Source of the DNA: Blautia sp.
GTDB taxonomy: Bacteria; Bacillota; Clostridia; Lachnospirales; Lachnospiraceae
Length of the DNA stretch: 11,957 nucleotides
NCBI GenBank assembly: GCA_017515945.1
Contig: JAFWDX010000476.1
Span: forward strand, 1 to 11,957
Direction of reading: 5' to 3'
The notes under the pieces are model-generated. The model saw only the letters and a list, made by a program, of their open reading frames with translations, ran no database searches and was not told where the DNA came from. The translations under genes and the position numbers were made by a program. Position 1 is the stretch's first letter; each line of letters begins with the position of its first letter. This document shows positions 1 to 6,384 of the stretch, in pieces.

Positions 1-92
1 AGCCTTGCCGGATCCTGGGAAACGCCCGCGTCTCCCAGCTCCGCATAGATCTCTTCGAACCGGGTGAGCAGATCGTCCAGTCTGTCAAACAT
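1..92 (-). CDS. prfA: Peptide chain release factor 1 (partial, N-terminus only)
   Basis: Only the first 30 codons lie in the window; the gene continues off the left edge. The translation starts MFDRLDDLLTRFEEIYAEL and continues GDAGVSQDPARL, which is the typical RF1 N-terminal helix that begins the domain preceding the codon-recognition region. The start ATG (90-92, read leftward) has a GGAGG Shine-Dalgarno a few bases upstream. RF1 recognises UAG and UAA stop codons and triggers peptide release on the ribosome in the cytoplasm. It lies 19 bases after prmC, whose product methylates the GGQ glutamine of RF1, so the order is functionally coherent and the two are probably co-transcribed. The GGQ and PxT motifs are outside the window, so RF1 rather than RF2 is inferred from the N-terminus and the prmC neighbour. 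Confidence 0.9.
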   Translation of the reverse strand, partial: MFDRLDDLLTRFEEIYAELGDAGVSQDPAR

Positions 93-111
93 CTCGCTCC
101 TCCATCAAACT

Positions 112-1152
112 CTACTCGCAGTATCTCTTCCGCCGGATGCCCATGACCACACGGTCCCTGCCGGCCAGATCCTTTATCACCCGGACCTCCTCAAAGCCGC
201 CTCCCAGGAACAGAGTGCGCACAGCTTCTCCCTGGTCATAACCGATCTCACACAAAAGCATGCCGCCATCCTTAAGCCAGGCTGGTGCCTGACGCGTCAG
301 GCGGCGGTAAAACAAAAGGCCGTCCTCCCAGCCATCCAGAGCCATATGCGGCTCATGCAGACGCACCTCCTCCATCAGTCCCGGGATCACATCCGACGGG
401 ATGTAGGGCGGATTGCAGGTGATCAGGGAAAAACGGGTACCGGGATGACAGTGGAACCAGTCTCCGTCAAAGAGATCCGCCTGCGTGATCCTGCAGCGGG
501 TCCTGCCGCCACCTGCGTCCTGCTTTTCATCCGGATCCGCCTGCTCCGGCAGCCCATGAAGTCCCAGGCGCCGGCAGTTCTCCGAAGCCACCTGCAGGGC
601 TCCCGGGGACAGATCGGTCCCGACCCCGCATGCATTCGGCATCTCTTTCAGGATCGTCAGCAAAATGCACCCGGATCCACAGCACAGGTCCAGCACAGTC
701 GGTTCCCTGTCCGGATATTCCTTTAAAAAAAGCAAAGCCTCTTCCACAAGCGTCTCCGTATCCTGTCTGGGGATCAGCACGCGCTCATCCACGGCAAATT
801 CATACCCGTAAAAGTACGCTCTGCCGGTCAGATATGCCGCCGGCACATGCTTCATGCGCCGTTGGATCATGCGCTCAAAGCGCTCCGTCTCCGGAACAGG
901 TGCCGGGTCATCCATGCAGGCCAGGTATGCGGTGCGGCTGATGCCGAAGGCTGCTTCAAAGAGCATCCACGCATCGGTCCGCGCCTCTTCGATCCCCGCT
1001 CCGGCGAGGCAGGCGGCTCCGCTTTCGTAAGCCTGGCGCATCGTAATCATATCATCAGGTCTGGTATCCGGACGTCGTAACTGTTCAGTCACCGGACGTC
1101 TCAATACATGAGGCACTGTGCAGGCAGGATCCCTGGAATTATTCATGGTCAT
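112..1152 (-). CDS. prmC: Release factor glutamine N5-methyltransferase PrmC
   Basis: Class I SAM-dependent methyltransferase that methylates the GGQ glutamine of RF1 and RF2. Visible motifs are the SAM-binding DLCCGSG (residues 155-161) and the catalytic CNPPY (NPPY at 247-250), with the PrmC N-terminal helical domain from about residue 38 (MRQAYESGAACLAGAGIEEA) and the family block YLTGRAYFYGYEF near 108-119. A Gly/Asp/Lys-rich insert lies near 204-221. The ATG at 1150-1152 overlaps the stop of the DUF1385 gene as ATGA, so translational coupling is likely. That start adds about 35 residues before the usual N-terminus; ATG codons at 1048-1050 or 1039-1041 would give a normal-length protein but have no clear Shine-Dalgarno. 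The extension contains a 16-bp insertion plus 8-bp duplication, seen in the protein as a repeated Arg-Arg-Pro around VTEQLR. Function is certain; the start is not. Confidence 0.93.
   Translation of the reverse strand: MTMNNSRDPACTVPHVLRRPVTEQLRRPDTRPDDMITMRQAYESGAACLAGAGIEEARTDAWMLFEAAFGISRTAYLACMDDPAPVPETERFERMIQRRMKHVPAAYLTGRAYFYGYEFAVDERVLIPRQDTETLVEEALLFLKEYPDREPTVLDLCCGSGCILLTILKEMPNACGVGTDLSPGALQVASENCRRLGLHGLPEQADPDEKQDAGGGRTRCRITQADLFDGDWFHCHPGTRFSLITCNPPYIPSDVIPGLMEEVRLHEPHMALDGWEDGLLFYRRLTRQAPAWLKDGGMLLCEIGYDQGEAVRTLFLGGGFEEVRVIKDLAGRDRVVMGIRRKRYCE
1069..1100. repeat. 16-bp mini-insertion with perfect 8-bp direct repeats inside prmC
   Basis: Positions 1077-1092 read GTAACTGTTCAGTCAC, an imperfect palindrome (GTAACTG/CAGTCAC), identical to the left half of the 34-bp elements elsewhere in the window. 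It is bracketed by CGGACGTC at 1069-1076 and again at 1093-1100. The net gain is 24 bp (16 plus 8), so the prmC frame is kept. The structure looks like an insertion with an 8-bp target duplication. Confidence 0.8.
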
Positions 1153-2120
1153 GGTCTGGGCACATCCAGGTCAAACTCTTCTTTAAGATATGCGCGCCAG
1201 TCAAAGACCGCCTCCACTGCCGCGATCGCCACCTCCGCCATATCAGCAGTAGGCTCTTTAGTCGTCAGTCTCTGCATGGCAAAACCGGGCATGCTCATGA
1301 TCCGCGCCAGCCTGGAGTCTGTCCTGCCCGCCCACTGAATGATCTCATAAGAAATCCCGGCAACCACCGGTACCATCAGCAGCCGGCCGAAAAGTCTGGC
1401 GCGATAGGAAGGCACCAGGATAAAGACAAAATGAAGGCAGATACTGACCAGCATGACCAGGAATAAAAAGCTTGTTCCGCAGCGGCGGTGCTTCCGCGAG
1501 CTTTTCATGACATTTTCCACGGTAAGGGGGAGTCCATTTTCCACGCAATTGATGCATTTATGCTCTGCTCCGTGATACATAAAGGTCCGCTGAATATCCT
1601 TCATCCTGGAAATCAGCACCATATATCCCAGGAACAGGGCAAGCTTGACGAACGCCTCCGCCACCGTCACCAGCGCTTCGCCAGCACCGACCTTGCGCAG
1701 GAGGGATGCAATCGCATAAGGAAGAAGCATAAAGGCCCCGATGGAAAGCACGATCGAGACCGCAACGGTCACATACAGCAGCGCTTTGAAGGCACGTTCT
1801 TCCTTCTTTTTCTTTTTGTCTCTTTCCTCCTGCGTGAGCTCCTTCTGTTTTTTGTTTTCCTCCTCGTCCTCTTCATCTCCGGCGATCTCCGCGGAGTACA
1901 TCAGGCATTTTGTGCCTACCACGAGAGAGTCAACAAAACTGACCACGCCCCGGATCAGCGGCTTGCGCAGGATCGGTGATTTGCCGAACACACTGTGGTA
2001 ATCCTCAACCTTGACCTCGATCTCCTTGTCCGGCCTGCGCACGCCGATCGCGTACTTATCCTTATGGCGCATCATGATGCCTTCCATAACGGCCTGTCCG
2101 CCTATATTGGATGGTTTCAT
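1149..2120 (-). CDS. DUF1385 family membrane protein (YqhQ-like)
   Basis: A 323-residue polytopic membrane protein of the DUF1385/YqhQ family, recognised by the N-terminal signature GGQAVMEGIMMR (residues 7-18), the block YHGAEHKCI (182-190) and HRRCGTSF (211-218). Between residues 80 and 110 lies a highly charged segment (acidic, then Lys-rich). Membrane segments are visible at about 113-135, 150-171, 217-237 and 245-262. The conserved His, Glu and Cys residues suggest metal binding or catalysis, but the biochemical role is not established. The start has a strong GGAGGAG site about 7 bases upstream. It sits between rpmE and prmC, a common clostridial arrangement, and overlaps prmC by four bases, so the two are probably translated from one mRNA. 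Confidence 0.9.
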   Translation of the reverse strand: MKPSNIGGQAVMEGIMMRHKDKYAIGVRRPDKEIEVKVEDYHSVFGKSPILRKPLIRGVVSFVDSLVVGTKCLMYSAEIAGDEEDEEENKKQKELTQEERDKKKKKEERAFKALLYVTVAVSIVLSIGAFMLLPYAIASLLRKVGAGEALVTVAEAFVKLALFLGYMVLISRMKDIQRTFMYHGAEHKCINCVENGLPLTVENVMKSSRKHRRCGTSFLFLVMLVSICLHFVFILVPSYRARLFGRLLMVPVVAGISYEIIQWAGRTDSRLARIMSMPGFAMQRLTTKEPTADMAEVAIAAVEAVFDWRAYLKEEFDLDVPRP

Positions 2121-2155
2121 ACTTCTCCTCCAATGTGGGTTACCCCAAACGAAAG

Positions 2156-2183
2156 AAAGCTGAGATCTGCCGACCTCAGCTTT
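2156..2183 (-). terminator. Probable intrinsic terminator after rpmE
   Basis: Read leftward, AAAGCTGAG (2175-2183) pairs perfectly with CTCAGCTTT (2156-2164), a 9-bp stem with a 10-base loop, followed by the moderately T-rich CTTTCGTTTG. It lies between the rpmE stop and the DUF1385 start. The T-tract is interrupted, so termination may be partial. A second structured stretch (GCCGG/CCGGC hairpin closed by TGCATA/TATGCA) lies at about 2203-2240, closer to the rpmE stop. Confidence 0.6.
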
Positions 2184-2248
2184 ACGCTTTACTCAAATGC
2201 ATACAGCCTGTACCGGCAATGCCGGCACTATGCAAAAGAAAGCCCAGA

Positions 2249-2452
2249 TCAGTTGCCCAGGCCGTATTTCTTATTAAACTTATCAATACGTCCGCGTGCC
2301 TGCGTCGCTTTCTGCTGGCCGGTATAGAAAGGATGGCATTTGGAGCAGATTTCCACGTGGATGTCCTTTTTGGTGGAACCGGTCACAAATGTGTTGCCGC
2401 AGTTGCAGGTAACGGTTGCCTGGTAATAATTCGGATGGATGCCTTCTCTCAT
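2249..2452 (-). CDS. rpmE: 50S ribosomal protein L31, zinc-binding type
   Basis: A 67-residue protein starting [20 protein letters not shown], typical of bacterial L31, a large-subunit protein that also bridges to the small subunit. Cys16, Cys18, Cys36 and Cys39 (CxC...CxxC) form the zinc site of the C+ form. Its length and its C-terminal basic tail ([11 protein letters not shown]) are normal for the family. AGAGGTGA lies a few bases before the ATG. It follows rho by about 110 bases and has its own predicted promoter there, and a hairpin terminator follows, so it can be made independently of rho. Confidence 0.97.
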   Translation of the reverse strand: MREGIHPNYYQATVTCNCGNTFVTGSTKKDIHVEICSKCHPFYTGQQKATQARGRIDKFNKKYGLGN

Positions 2453-2503
2453 TTTGTTTCACCTCTTTTTGTATTTTCTGACTGTAACCAGAATGGCTGT
2501 ATA

Positions 2504-2532
2504 ATAATAGCACAAGCCTCCAAAAGATGCAA
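2504..2532 (-). promoter_or_regulatory. Predicted sigma-A promoter for rpmE
   Basis: Read leftward, a TTGCAT -35 (2527-2532), a 17-base spacer and a TATTAT -10 (2504-2509) preceded by TGC, giving an extended -10. It sits in the rho-rpmE gap, about 50 bases before the rpmE start. Called from consensus match only. Confidence 0.6.
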
Positions 2533-2561
2533 CGGTTATTTTTTATACGATCTTGTACCTG

Positions 2562-4391
2562 TTACACAATCTTGTTCTTTTTGATCATCTGGACAAACTC
2601 AGCATTGGTGCGGGTGCGGGCAAACATATTGAGGATCTGTTCCGCGGCGTCCTCGCTCTTGAGGCCGTTGAGCGCCTTGCGCATGGTGTAGACGGCCTCC
2701 TGTTCCTCCCGGGTCAGCAGCAGATCCTCCCGGCGGGTGCCGGATTTCTGAATGTCGATGGCCGGGAAGATCCTGCGCTCCTGCAGCTTGCGGTCCAGGA
2801 CCAGTTCCATGTTGCCGGTGCCTTTGAACTCCTCGTAGATCACATCGTCCATCTTGCTCCCGGTATCTACCAGCGCGGTGGCCAGGATCGTCAGGCTCCC
2901 GCCCTCCCGCATGTTGCGGGCAGCACCGAAAAAGCGCTTAGGCATATGGAGTGCCGCAGGATCCAGGCCGCCGGACAGCGTACGCCCGCTGGGCGGTATG
3001 ACCAGGTTGTACGCGCGGGCAAGCCTTGTGATCGAATCCAGCAGGATGGTCACATCCTTTTTGTGCTCCACCAGACGGCGGGCACGCTCGATCACCATCT
3101 CGGACACACGCCTGTGGTGCTCCGGCGTCTCGTCAAAGGTGGAATAAATGACCTCCACGTTCGGACCGTAGATGGCCTCCTTGATATCCGTGACCTCCTC
3201 CGGACGTTCGTCGATCAGCAGGATGATCAGATGCATGTTGGTGGTATTGCGCAGAATGGATTTCGCCACATCCTTGAGCAGGGTCGTCTTGCCGGCCTTT
3301 GGCGGAGATACGATCATCCCTCTCTGTCCTTTCCCGATGGGGCTGATGAGGTCGACCACACGCATGGCGGTCGTGCCGCCGGGGCGCTCAAGGCGCAGCC
3401 GCTCATTGGGGAAAACGGGCGTCATATCGTCGAAGTTGTATCGTTTCTGTCCTTCGCTGGGATGGAATCCATTGATGGAGGTCACATAAAGGAGCGCACT
3501 GAATTTCTCCCCCTGGGTCTTTATCCTGATATTTCCCTGAATGATATCGCCGGTCTTGAGGTTGAAACGGCGGATCTGGCTGGGAGACACATAGATATCA
3601 TTCTCCCCGGGCAGATAGTTCTCGCACCGGATAAAGCCGAAGCCATCCGGCATCACCTCCAGGATCCCGTTGGCCCGCTCACCGCTGTCGAGCTGGGCGA
3701 CTGTCTCCACCGGTACATCATATGTGTTGCTCAGACGCTCCGTATGCTCCTGGGAATACTCCGCGGGAGACTCAGGGATAGGTGAATCCAGCGGTGTGGG
3801 TACAGTCGTATAGCTTGTTCCCGCAGAGCTGTTCTGAGCAGGGATCCTGCCGGTCCTCTCCTGGCCGGAGCCCTCCTGGAATCCACCCTCCTGTGAAGAA
3901 TGGGCCGGCTCACCCGTACCCCTGCCGTACGCCGGATCCGACTGATATCCGCGCTGCGCGTATCCGCGGGGCGGTATCTGGCCTCCCTGCGGGCGATAGG
4001 GGCGCTGTCCCTGTCTCGCCATGCCGCTGTCCGTCCGCTGCATGCCTCGCGGCACATATGTCCCGCCGCTCTCTCTGACGCCGCGGGTGTTCCCCTGTGC
4101 AGAAGGGCGATACTCCTCCGGGCGTCTGCTCTCTGCGTCTGCGGGCACCGGAGATGCTGTCTCCGGTTCAGTGTCAGGCGTGACGTCCTGAGACACGGAC
4201 GGCACGTCCTGTGTCCCGCTGTCTGCCGCATCCTGTGCATCGCTGCCGGATGCCGCCGCTTCTTTCTCATCCTCCTCGACCATCCGGTCGATCAGCTCCG
4301 GCTTTCGCAGACCGGATATGCTTTTTAATCCCCGCGCTTTTGCAAGTTCGCGCAAAACGGCCAGGGAAAGTGTCTCATATTTTTCTCTCAT
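2562..4391 (-). CDS. rho: Transcription termination factor Rho with long disordered N-terminal insertion
   Basis: Hexameric RNA-dependent ATPase that terminates transcription. Order of parts: Rho N-terminal helical domain (residues 1-40, LRELAKARGLKSISGLRKPEL), a low-complexity insert of about 190 residues (41-230) rich in Gly, Gln, Arg, Ser, Pro and Tyr, the cold-shock RNA-binding fold (about 236-305, GILEVMPDGFGFIRCENYL), Walker A PPKAGKTT (363-370), Walker B LLIDERPEE (391-399), then the Q- and R-loop region and the signature RRFFGAARNMREGG-like stretch (here KRFFGAARNMREGG). At 609 residues it is far longer than the 420 of E. coli Rho, all the excess being the insert. A GAGG site lies about 8 bases before the ATG. 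The upstream gap holds a putative distant promoter and two 34-bp repeat elements within its presumed leader. Confidence 0.97.
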   Translation of the reverse strand: MREKYETLSLAVLRELAKARGLKSISGLRKPELIDRMVEEDEKEAAASGSDAQDAADSGTQDVPSVSQDVTPDTEPETASPVPADAESRRPEEYRPSAQGNTRGVRESGGTYVPRGMQRTDSGMARQGQRPYRPQGGQIPPRGYAQRGYQSDPAYGRGTGEPAHSSQEGGFQEGSGQERTGRIPAQNSSAGTSYTTVPTPLDSPIPESPAEYSQEHTERLSNTYDVPVETVAQLDSGERANGILEVMPDGFGFIRCENYLPGENDIYVSPSQIRRFNLKTGDIIQGNIRIKTQGEKFSALLYVTSINGFHPSEGQKRYNFDDMTPVFPNERLRLERPGGTTAMRVVDLISPIGKGQRGMIVSPPKAGKTTLLKDVAKSILRNTTNMHLIILLIDERPEEVTDIKEAIYGPNVEVIYSTFDETPEHHRRVSEMVIERARRLVEHKKDVTILLDSITRLARAYNLVIPPSGRTLSGGLDPAALHMPKRFFGAARNMREGGSLTILATALVDTGSKMDDVIYEEFKGTGNMELVLDRKLQERRIFPAIDIQKSGTRREDLLLTREEQEAVYTMRKALNGLKSEDAAEQILNMFARTRTNAEFVQMIKKNKIV

Positions 4392-4413
4392 AAATTACCT
4401 CATAATATTAATA

Positions 4414-4463
4414 AAATAAAGGTAACTGAACAGTCACAAGCCCCTTCACAGTTACGGATAAAG
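4414..4463 (+). repeat. 34-bp GTAAC mini-element upstream of rho, with imperfect 8-bp direct repeats
   Basis: Element 4422-4455 begins GTAACTGAACAGTCAC and ends CCTTCACAGTTAC. Flanks are AAATAAAG (4414-4421) and GGATAAAG (4456-4463), matching at 6 of 8 bases, consistent with an older target duplication. It lies about 30 bases upstream of the rho start, in the presumed rho leader, and can form an 8-bp hairpin stem closed by GTAACTGA/ACAGTTAC with one mismatch. Confidence 0.7.
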
Positions 4464-4467
4464 GATT

Positions 4468-4501
4468 GTAACCGTAAAAACGCTTATGCATGAACAGTTA
4501 C
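4468..4501 (-). repeat. Diverged 34-bp GTAAC mini-element, inverted orientation
   Basis: Begins GTAACCGTAAAAACGC and ends ATGCATGAACAGTTAC, exactly 34 bp, with the ends of the family but a diverged middle. It lies 12 bases from the preceding copy in the opposite orientation. The 8-base flanks match at only 5 of 8 positions, so no duplication is claimed. Confidence 0.55.
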
Positions 4502-4529
4502 GAATGAATCATAACCAGAAATATAATCG

Positions 4530-4562
4530 TTGCCACGGTATGTGCAGAGGGTCTATAAATGC
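4530..4562 (-). repeat. Decayed relative of the larger hairpin repeat
   Basis: Read leftward, the stretch contains TATAGACCCTCTGCACATAC followed by CGTGG, close to the sequence at 10008-10035 (TATAGAGCCTCTGCATATAC, CGCGCGG) and at 10746-10768. Read rightward, GGTATGTGCAG near 4537 pairs with CTGCACACTTACC near 4583, so a hairpin is kept although its arms differ from the two full copies. Confidence 0.45.
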
Positions 4563-4696
4563 GAGGCGCTGACTGCACACTTACCGAATAATTGCATATC
4601 ACAACAATCCAGTATATCAGCATCGGGAAATTCAAAAGAGCATAATGAAGAGTATAAACCTTGTATGACAAGAAGCTTGAAACTTATGCTGTGTTT

Positions 4697-4725
4697 ACAA
4701 TACTACATTTTTTCAGAAATGTAAA
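4697..4725 (-). promoter_or_regulatory. Possible sigma-A promoter for rho
   Basis: Read leftward, TTTACA (4720-4725), a 17-base spacer and TATTGT (4697-4702). If used, it would give rho a leader of about 300 bases containing the repeats at 4422-4562. Match to consensus is moderate and the distance is long, so this is tentative. Confidence 0.35.
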
Positions 4726-4756
4726 TACAGAAAAGAACCAAAAGCAGCATAATAAA

Positions 4757-4799
4757 ATGGGGTCCGGCTCTCCGGAATATCCGGAGGGTCAGACCCCAT
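4757..4799 (-). terminator. GC-rich hairpin, possible terminator of the metallopeptidase gene
   Basis: ATGGGGTC (4757-4764) pairs with GACCCCAT (4792-4799), and TCTCCGG pairs with CCGGAGG nearer the loop AATAT. The stem is nearly continuous, with one mismatch and two G-U pairs. Read leftward it is followed by TTTTATTATG, a weak T-tract, and it lies about 95 bases after the metallopeptidase stop. It could end that transcript, or be a dispersed repeat of the GGGGTC...GACCCC kind. Confidence 0.5.
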
Positions 4800-4838
4800 C
4801 TGTCATATTTTATATATCTGTCTCAGCGATGTGAAGCA

Positions 4839-4854
4839 GCAACTGAACAGTTAC
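4839..4854 (-). repeat. Degenerate 16-bp copy of the GTAAC element
   Basis: GCAACTGAACAGTTAC differs at two bases from the reverse complement of the 16-mer in prmC (GTGACTGAACAGTTAC). GTGAAG just to the left (4831-4836) resembles the other half of the 34-bp form. No flanking direct repeat was found, so it may be a remnant. Confidence 0.45.
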
Positions 4855-4892
4855 TTCATAATATCATATGATTAAGGCTATATACATTATGA

Positions 4893-5981
4893 TCATTTCC
4901 AATATGCCGCATACACTTTCTTGATCTTGAGGACCTGGGTATCGGTGATCTTGTCAATGGCTGTCTGGATCGCGCTTGCGGTCTTGGGGCAGGCGCTTAC
5001 GAGGGATGCCTTTCCAAGGATGAACTCTCTGGTGCTCTCCGCGAAATACTCGGAAGCATTCTGGCTGCCATAGGTCTTGTTCACGCCGGGGAACTTGGCC
5101 ACTTCGCCGCTGTTGCTGAAGATCTCGGTGAAGCCGGTGGACTTGTCCATGTTGCCGGCGATAAAGGCGATAAAGTGTCCCAGCTCATGATAAATGGACT
5201 GATCCGGCTTTTTCATGGTGATGGACTGGTTCCTGGCATCAAAGTATCCGGAATAATTCACGCTCGGATCAACGATGACCTTGAAATTGAGGGTCTTGAA
5301 AGCATTGCGTACGTTATCGTTCATAAGCGGTGCAATGCTGTCCACGCTGACTTCATACTTGCCGGTAGCTGCGGTGCTGGTACTTGTGCTGGTGCTGGTG
5401 CTGGCGCTCTGCGTGGAGGCTGCAGTCGAACTGGCGGCCGCATTGTCCGTCGTATTGGAAGATGCCAGGGAAGTGCTCACGGTCTGAGCCGCGGAGCTGC
5501 TGTCCTGCGCAGCTACGACTACGGGCTGTACTGTCGTCGTCACGGTCGTGGTGGTCGTCGTCTTTGTGGTGACGGTCTTGACATTTTTGTTCTTTTTGTA
5601 TTTCTCAGTAGTGGTGACGGCTACGGTCGTATCTGTCTTGACTGTGGTATTCGCGTTCTTTACGGTTTTGCTGTTTTTGGTGGTCTTGGTGCCGAGTTTT
5701 TTGGTATAGGTCTTTGCGGATTTTTCTTTAAGTTTGACATTCTTCTTGGATGTCGAGGTCTTTTTTGTCGTCTTTTTGGTGACGGTAGGCTGCGATGCCA
5801 GAGGTGTCTCTTCCCCCTCAAGAGTCACCTCCATGATCGGGTCCGTGATCTCCGGGAAATCCGGCGCCTGTCTGTTGACATTAAAAGCGACGGCTCCGAT
5901 GACCACTGCTGCTGCAATAACAGCGATGCTTGTGGCAAGCTTTCTATTGTCAAGAATAGTACGAACGATTTTGTTTGTCAT
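4893..5981 (-). CDS. Secreted or membrane-anchored M34/PPEP-like zinc metallopeptidase
   Basis: 362 residues. A hydrophobic segment at about 16-34 is either a membrane anchor or a signal peptide (AVA at 30-32 could be a cleavage site). Then come a Lys/Thr-rich stalk (about 66-150), a Ser/Thr/Ala-rich stretch (about 158-206, with an ST repeat), and a C-terminal domain from about 208. That domain has HELGH (265-269), a zinc-peptidase HExxH, followed by Tyr304 and Glu311 in TYGSQNASEYFAE. The Tyr-to-Glu spacing of 7 equals Tyr728/Glu735 of anthrax lethal factor and Tyr178/Glu185 of C. difficile PPEP-1, which supports family M34 (ATLF-like). The substrate is unknown; PPEP enzymes cut surface adhesins at Pro-Pro bonds. 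AGGAGG lies about 7 bases before the ATG. The leader carries a c-di-GMP-I riboswitch and terminator. The fold is a motif-level call. Confidence 0.75.
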   Translation of the reverse strand: MTNKIVRTILDNRKLATSIAVIAAAVVIGAVAFNVNRQAPDFPEITDPIMEVTLEGEETPLASQPTVTKKTTKKTSTSKKNVKLKEKSAKTYTKKLGTKTTKNSKTVKNANTTVKTDTTVAVTTTEKYKKNKNVKTVTTKTTTTTTVTTTVQPVVVAAQDSSSAAQTVSTSLASSNTTDNAAASSTAASTQSASTSTSTSTSTAATGKYEVSVDSIAPLMNDNVRNAFKTLNFKVIVDPSVNYSGYFDARNQSITMKKPDQSIYHELGHFIAFIAGNMDKSTGFTEIFSNSGEVAKFPGVNKTYGSQNASEYFAESTREFILGKASLVSACPKTASAIQTAIDKITDTQVLKIKKVYAAYWK

Positions 5982-6028
5982 GGCATTACCCTCCTGTGTT
6001 GTGTTTGTGTATTAAATCTAAATGCATC

Positions 6029-6058
6029 AAAAAAACCGTTCATCCAAAGGATAAACGG
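6029..6058 (-). terminator. Intrinsic terminator in the riboswitch leader
   Basis: Read leftward, CCGTTTATCC (6049-6058) pairs with GGATGAACGG (6036-6045) across a TTT loop, one G-U pair, followed by seven T (6029-6035). It lies between the aptamer and the metallopeptidase start and is the natural expression platform. The stretch just before it, TGCGGCAGCC, could pair with the aptamer's 3' strand GGTTGCCGCA and so compete with the terminator base. Confidence 0.85.
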
Positions 6059-6109
6059 CTGCCGCAACAGAGGAAGGTACACCCCTCCAAAGTTATGATA
6101 CGCATAAAC

Positions 6110-6198
6110 TCATGCGGCAACCGGCTGTCATGGCCTGTCGAAAGGCTTTAGACCCTTGGCTTTGCGTCCCTGCTTTTCAACAGGTTTGCCTTTAATGT
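6110..6198 (-). promoter_or_regulatory. Cyclic-di-GMP-I (GEMM-I) riboswitch aptamer
   Basis: Read leftward from about 6190, the conserved GEMM-I blocks appear in order: GGCAAACC, a stem CCTG/CAGG capped by a GAAA-containing loop, GGGACGCAAAGCC, GGTCTAAAG, a second stem, then GACAGCCGGTTGCC. The base aligned with G20 of the Vibrio Vc2 aptamer is G (AAGGC context), which favours c-di-GMP over cGAMP as ligand. A strong promoter starts just upstream and a terminator follows, so it should act by transcription termination on the metallopeptidase gene. If the aptamer 3' strand pairs with TGCGGCAGCC in the unbound state, the bound state would favour the terminator, i.e. an OFF switch. The direction is inference. 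Confidence 0.9.
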
Positions 6199-6204
6199 AA
6201 TGCA

Positions 6205-6233
6205 AGTATAATCGATGGATTATGAATTGTCAA
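6205..6233 (-). promoter_or_regulatory. Strong sigma-A promoter of the riboswitch/metallopeptidase transcript
   Basis: Read leftward, a perfect TTGACA (6228-6233), a 17-base spacer and TATACT (6205-6210), one base from the -10 consensus. Transcription would start near 6198, directly before the riboswitch aptamer, leaving a leader of about 215 bases to the start codon. Confidence 0.85.
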
Positions 6234-6351
6234 CAGGTTTTTTTAATATTTTCGGCCAATTAATTGACTTCATCATTTTTTACAATTGGAACTGGTGTTT
6301 TTTGTACACAATACACATAATTTCATTTTTTATACAACAATCGGGGTGTTG

Positions 6352-6381
6352 TTGGACATTTAAACTTCTTTCTGATATAAT
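6352..6381 (+). promoter_or_regulatory. Sigma-A promoter of the type IV pilus operon
   Basis: TTGGAC (6352-6357), an 18-base spacer and a perfect TATAAT (6376-6381) with TGA before it, an extended -10. It is divergent from the riboswitch promoter and about 120 bases from it. The expected start near 6388 places the repeat elements at 6393-6460 in the 5' leader. Confidence 0.75.
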
Positions 6382-6384
6382 ATA

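Larger units (their letters stand above)
4392..4892. other. Gene-free gap between rho and the metallopeptidase gene
   Basis: About 500 AT-rich bases without a credible gene. It holds two 34-bp GTAAC elements (4422-4455 and 4468-4501), a relative of the larger hairpin repeat (4530-4562 and flanks), a putative leftward promoter for rho (4697-4725), a GC-rich hairpin (4757-4799) and a degenerate 16-bp repeat copy (4839-4854). A short open frame at 4530-4724 has no ribosome site and lies over repeats, so it is not called. Confidence 0.6.

Noticed and set aside
2553..3785. Long rightward open frame (410 codons) opposite rho
   Set aside because: Lies fully antisense to a strongly conserved rho sequence, with no ribosome site and no recognisable protein; a shadow of rho codon bias.
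4530..4724. Short rightward frame of 64 codons in the rho-upstream gap
   Set aside because: No Shine-Dalgarno, overlaps repeats and the predicted leftward promoter, no recognisable product.
4757..4799. Terminator for a rightward transcript
   Set aside because: Read rightward the stem is followed by CTGTCATATT rather than a T-tract, and no rightward gene precedes it.
5370..5410. Microsatellite-like GGTGCTGGTGCT tract as a phase-variation site
   Set aside because: The tract encodes the Ser-Thr repeat of the stalk and changes come in imperfect 6-base units that keep frame, so on/off switching is not supported.
5175..6098. Rightward open frame of 307 codons opposite the metallopeptidase
   Set aside because: Its Gly/Cys-rich product mirrors the Thr/Ser/Lys repeats on the other strand and it runs through the riboswitch leader.
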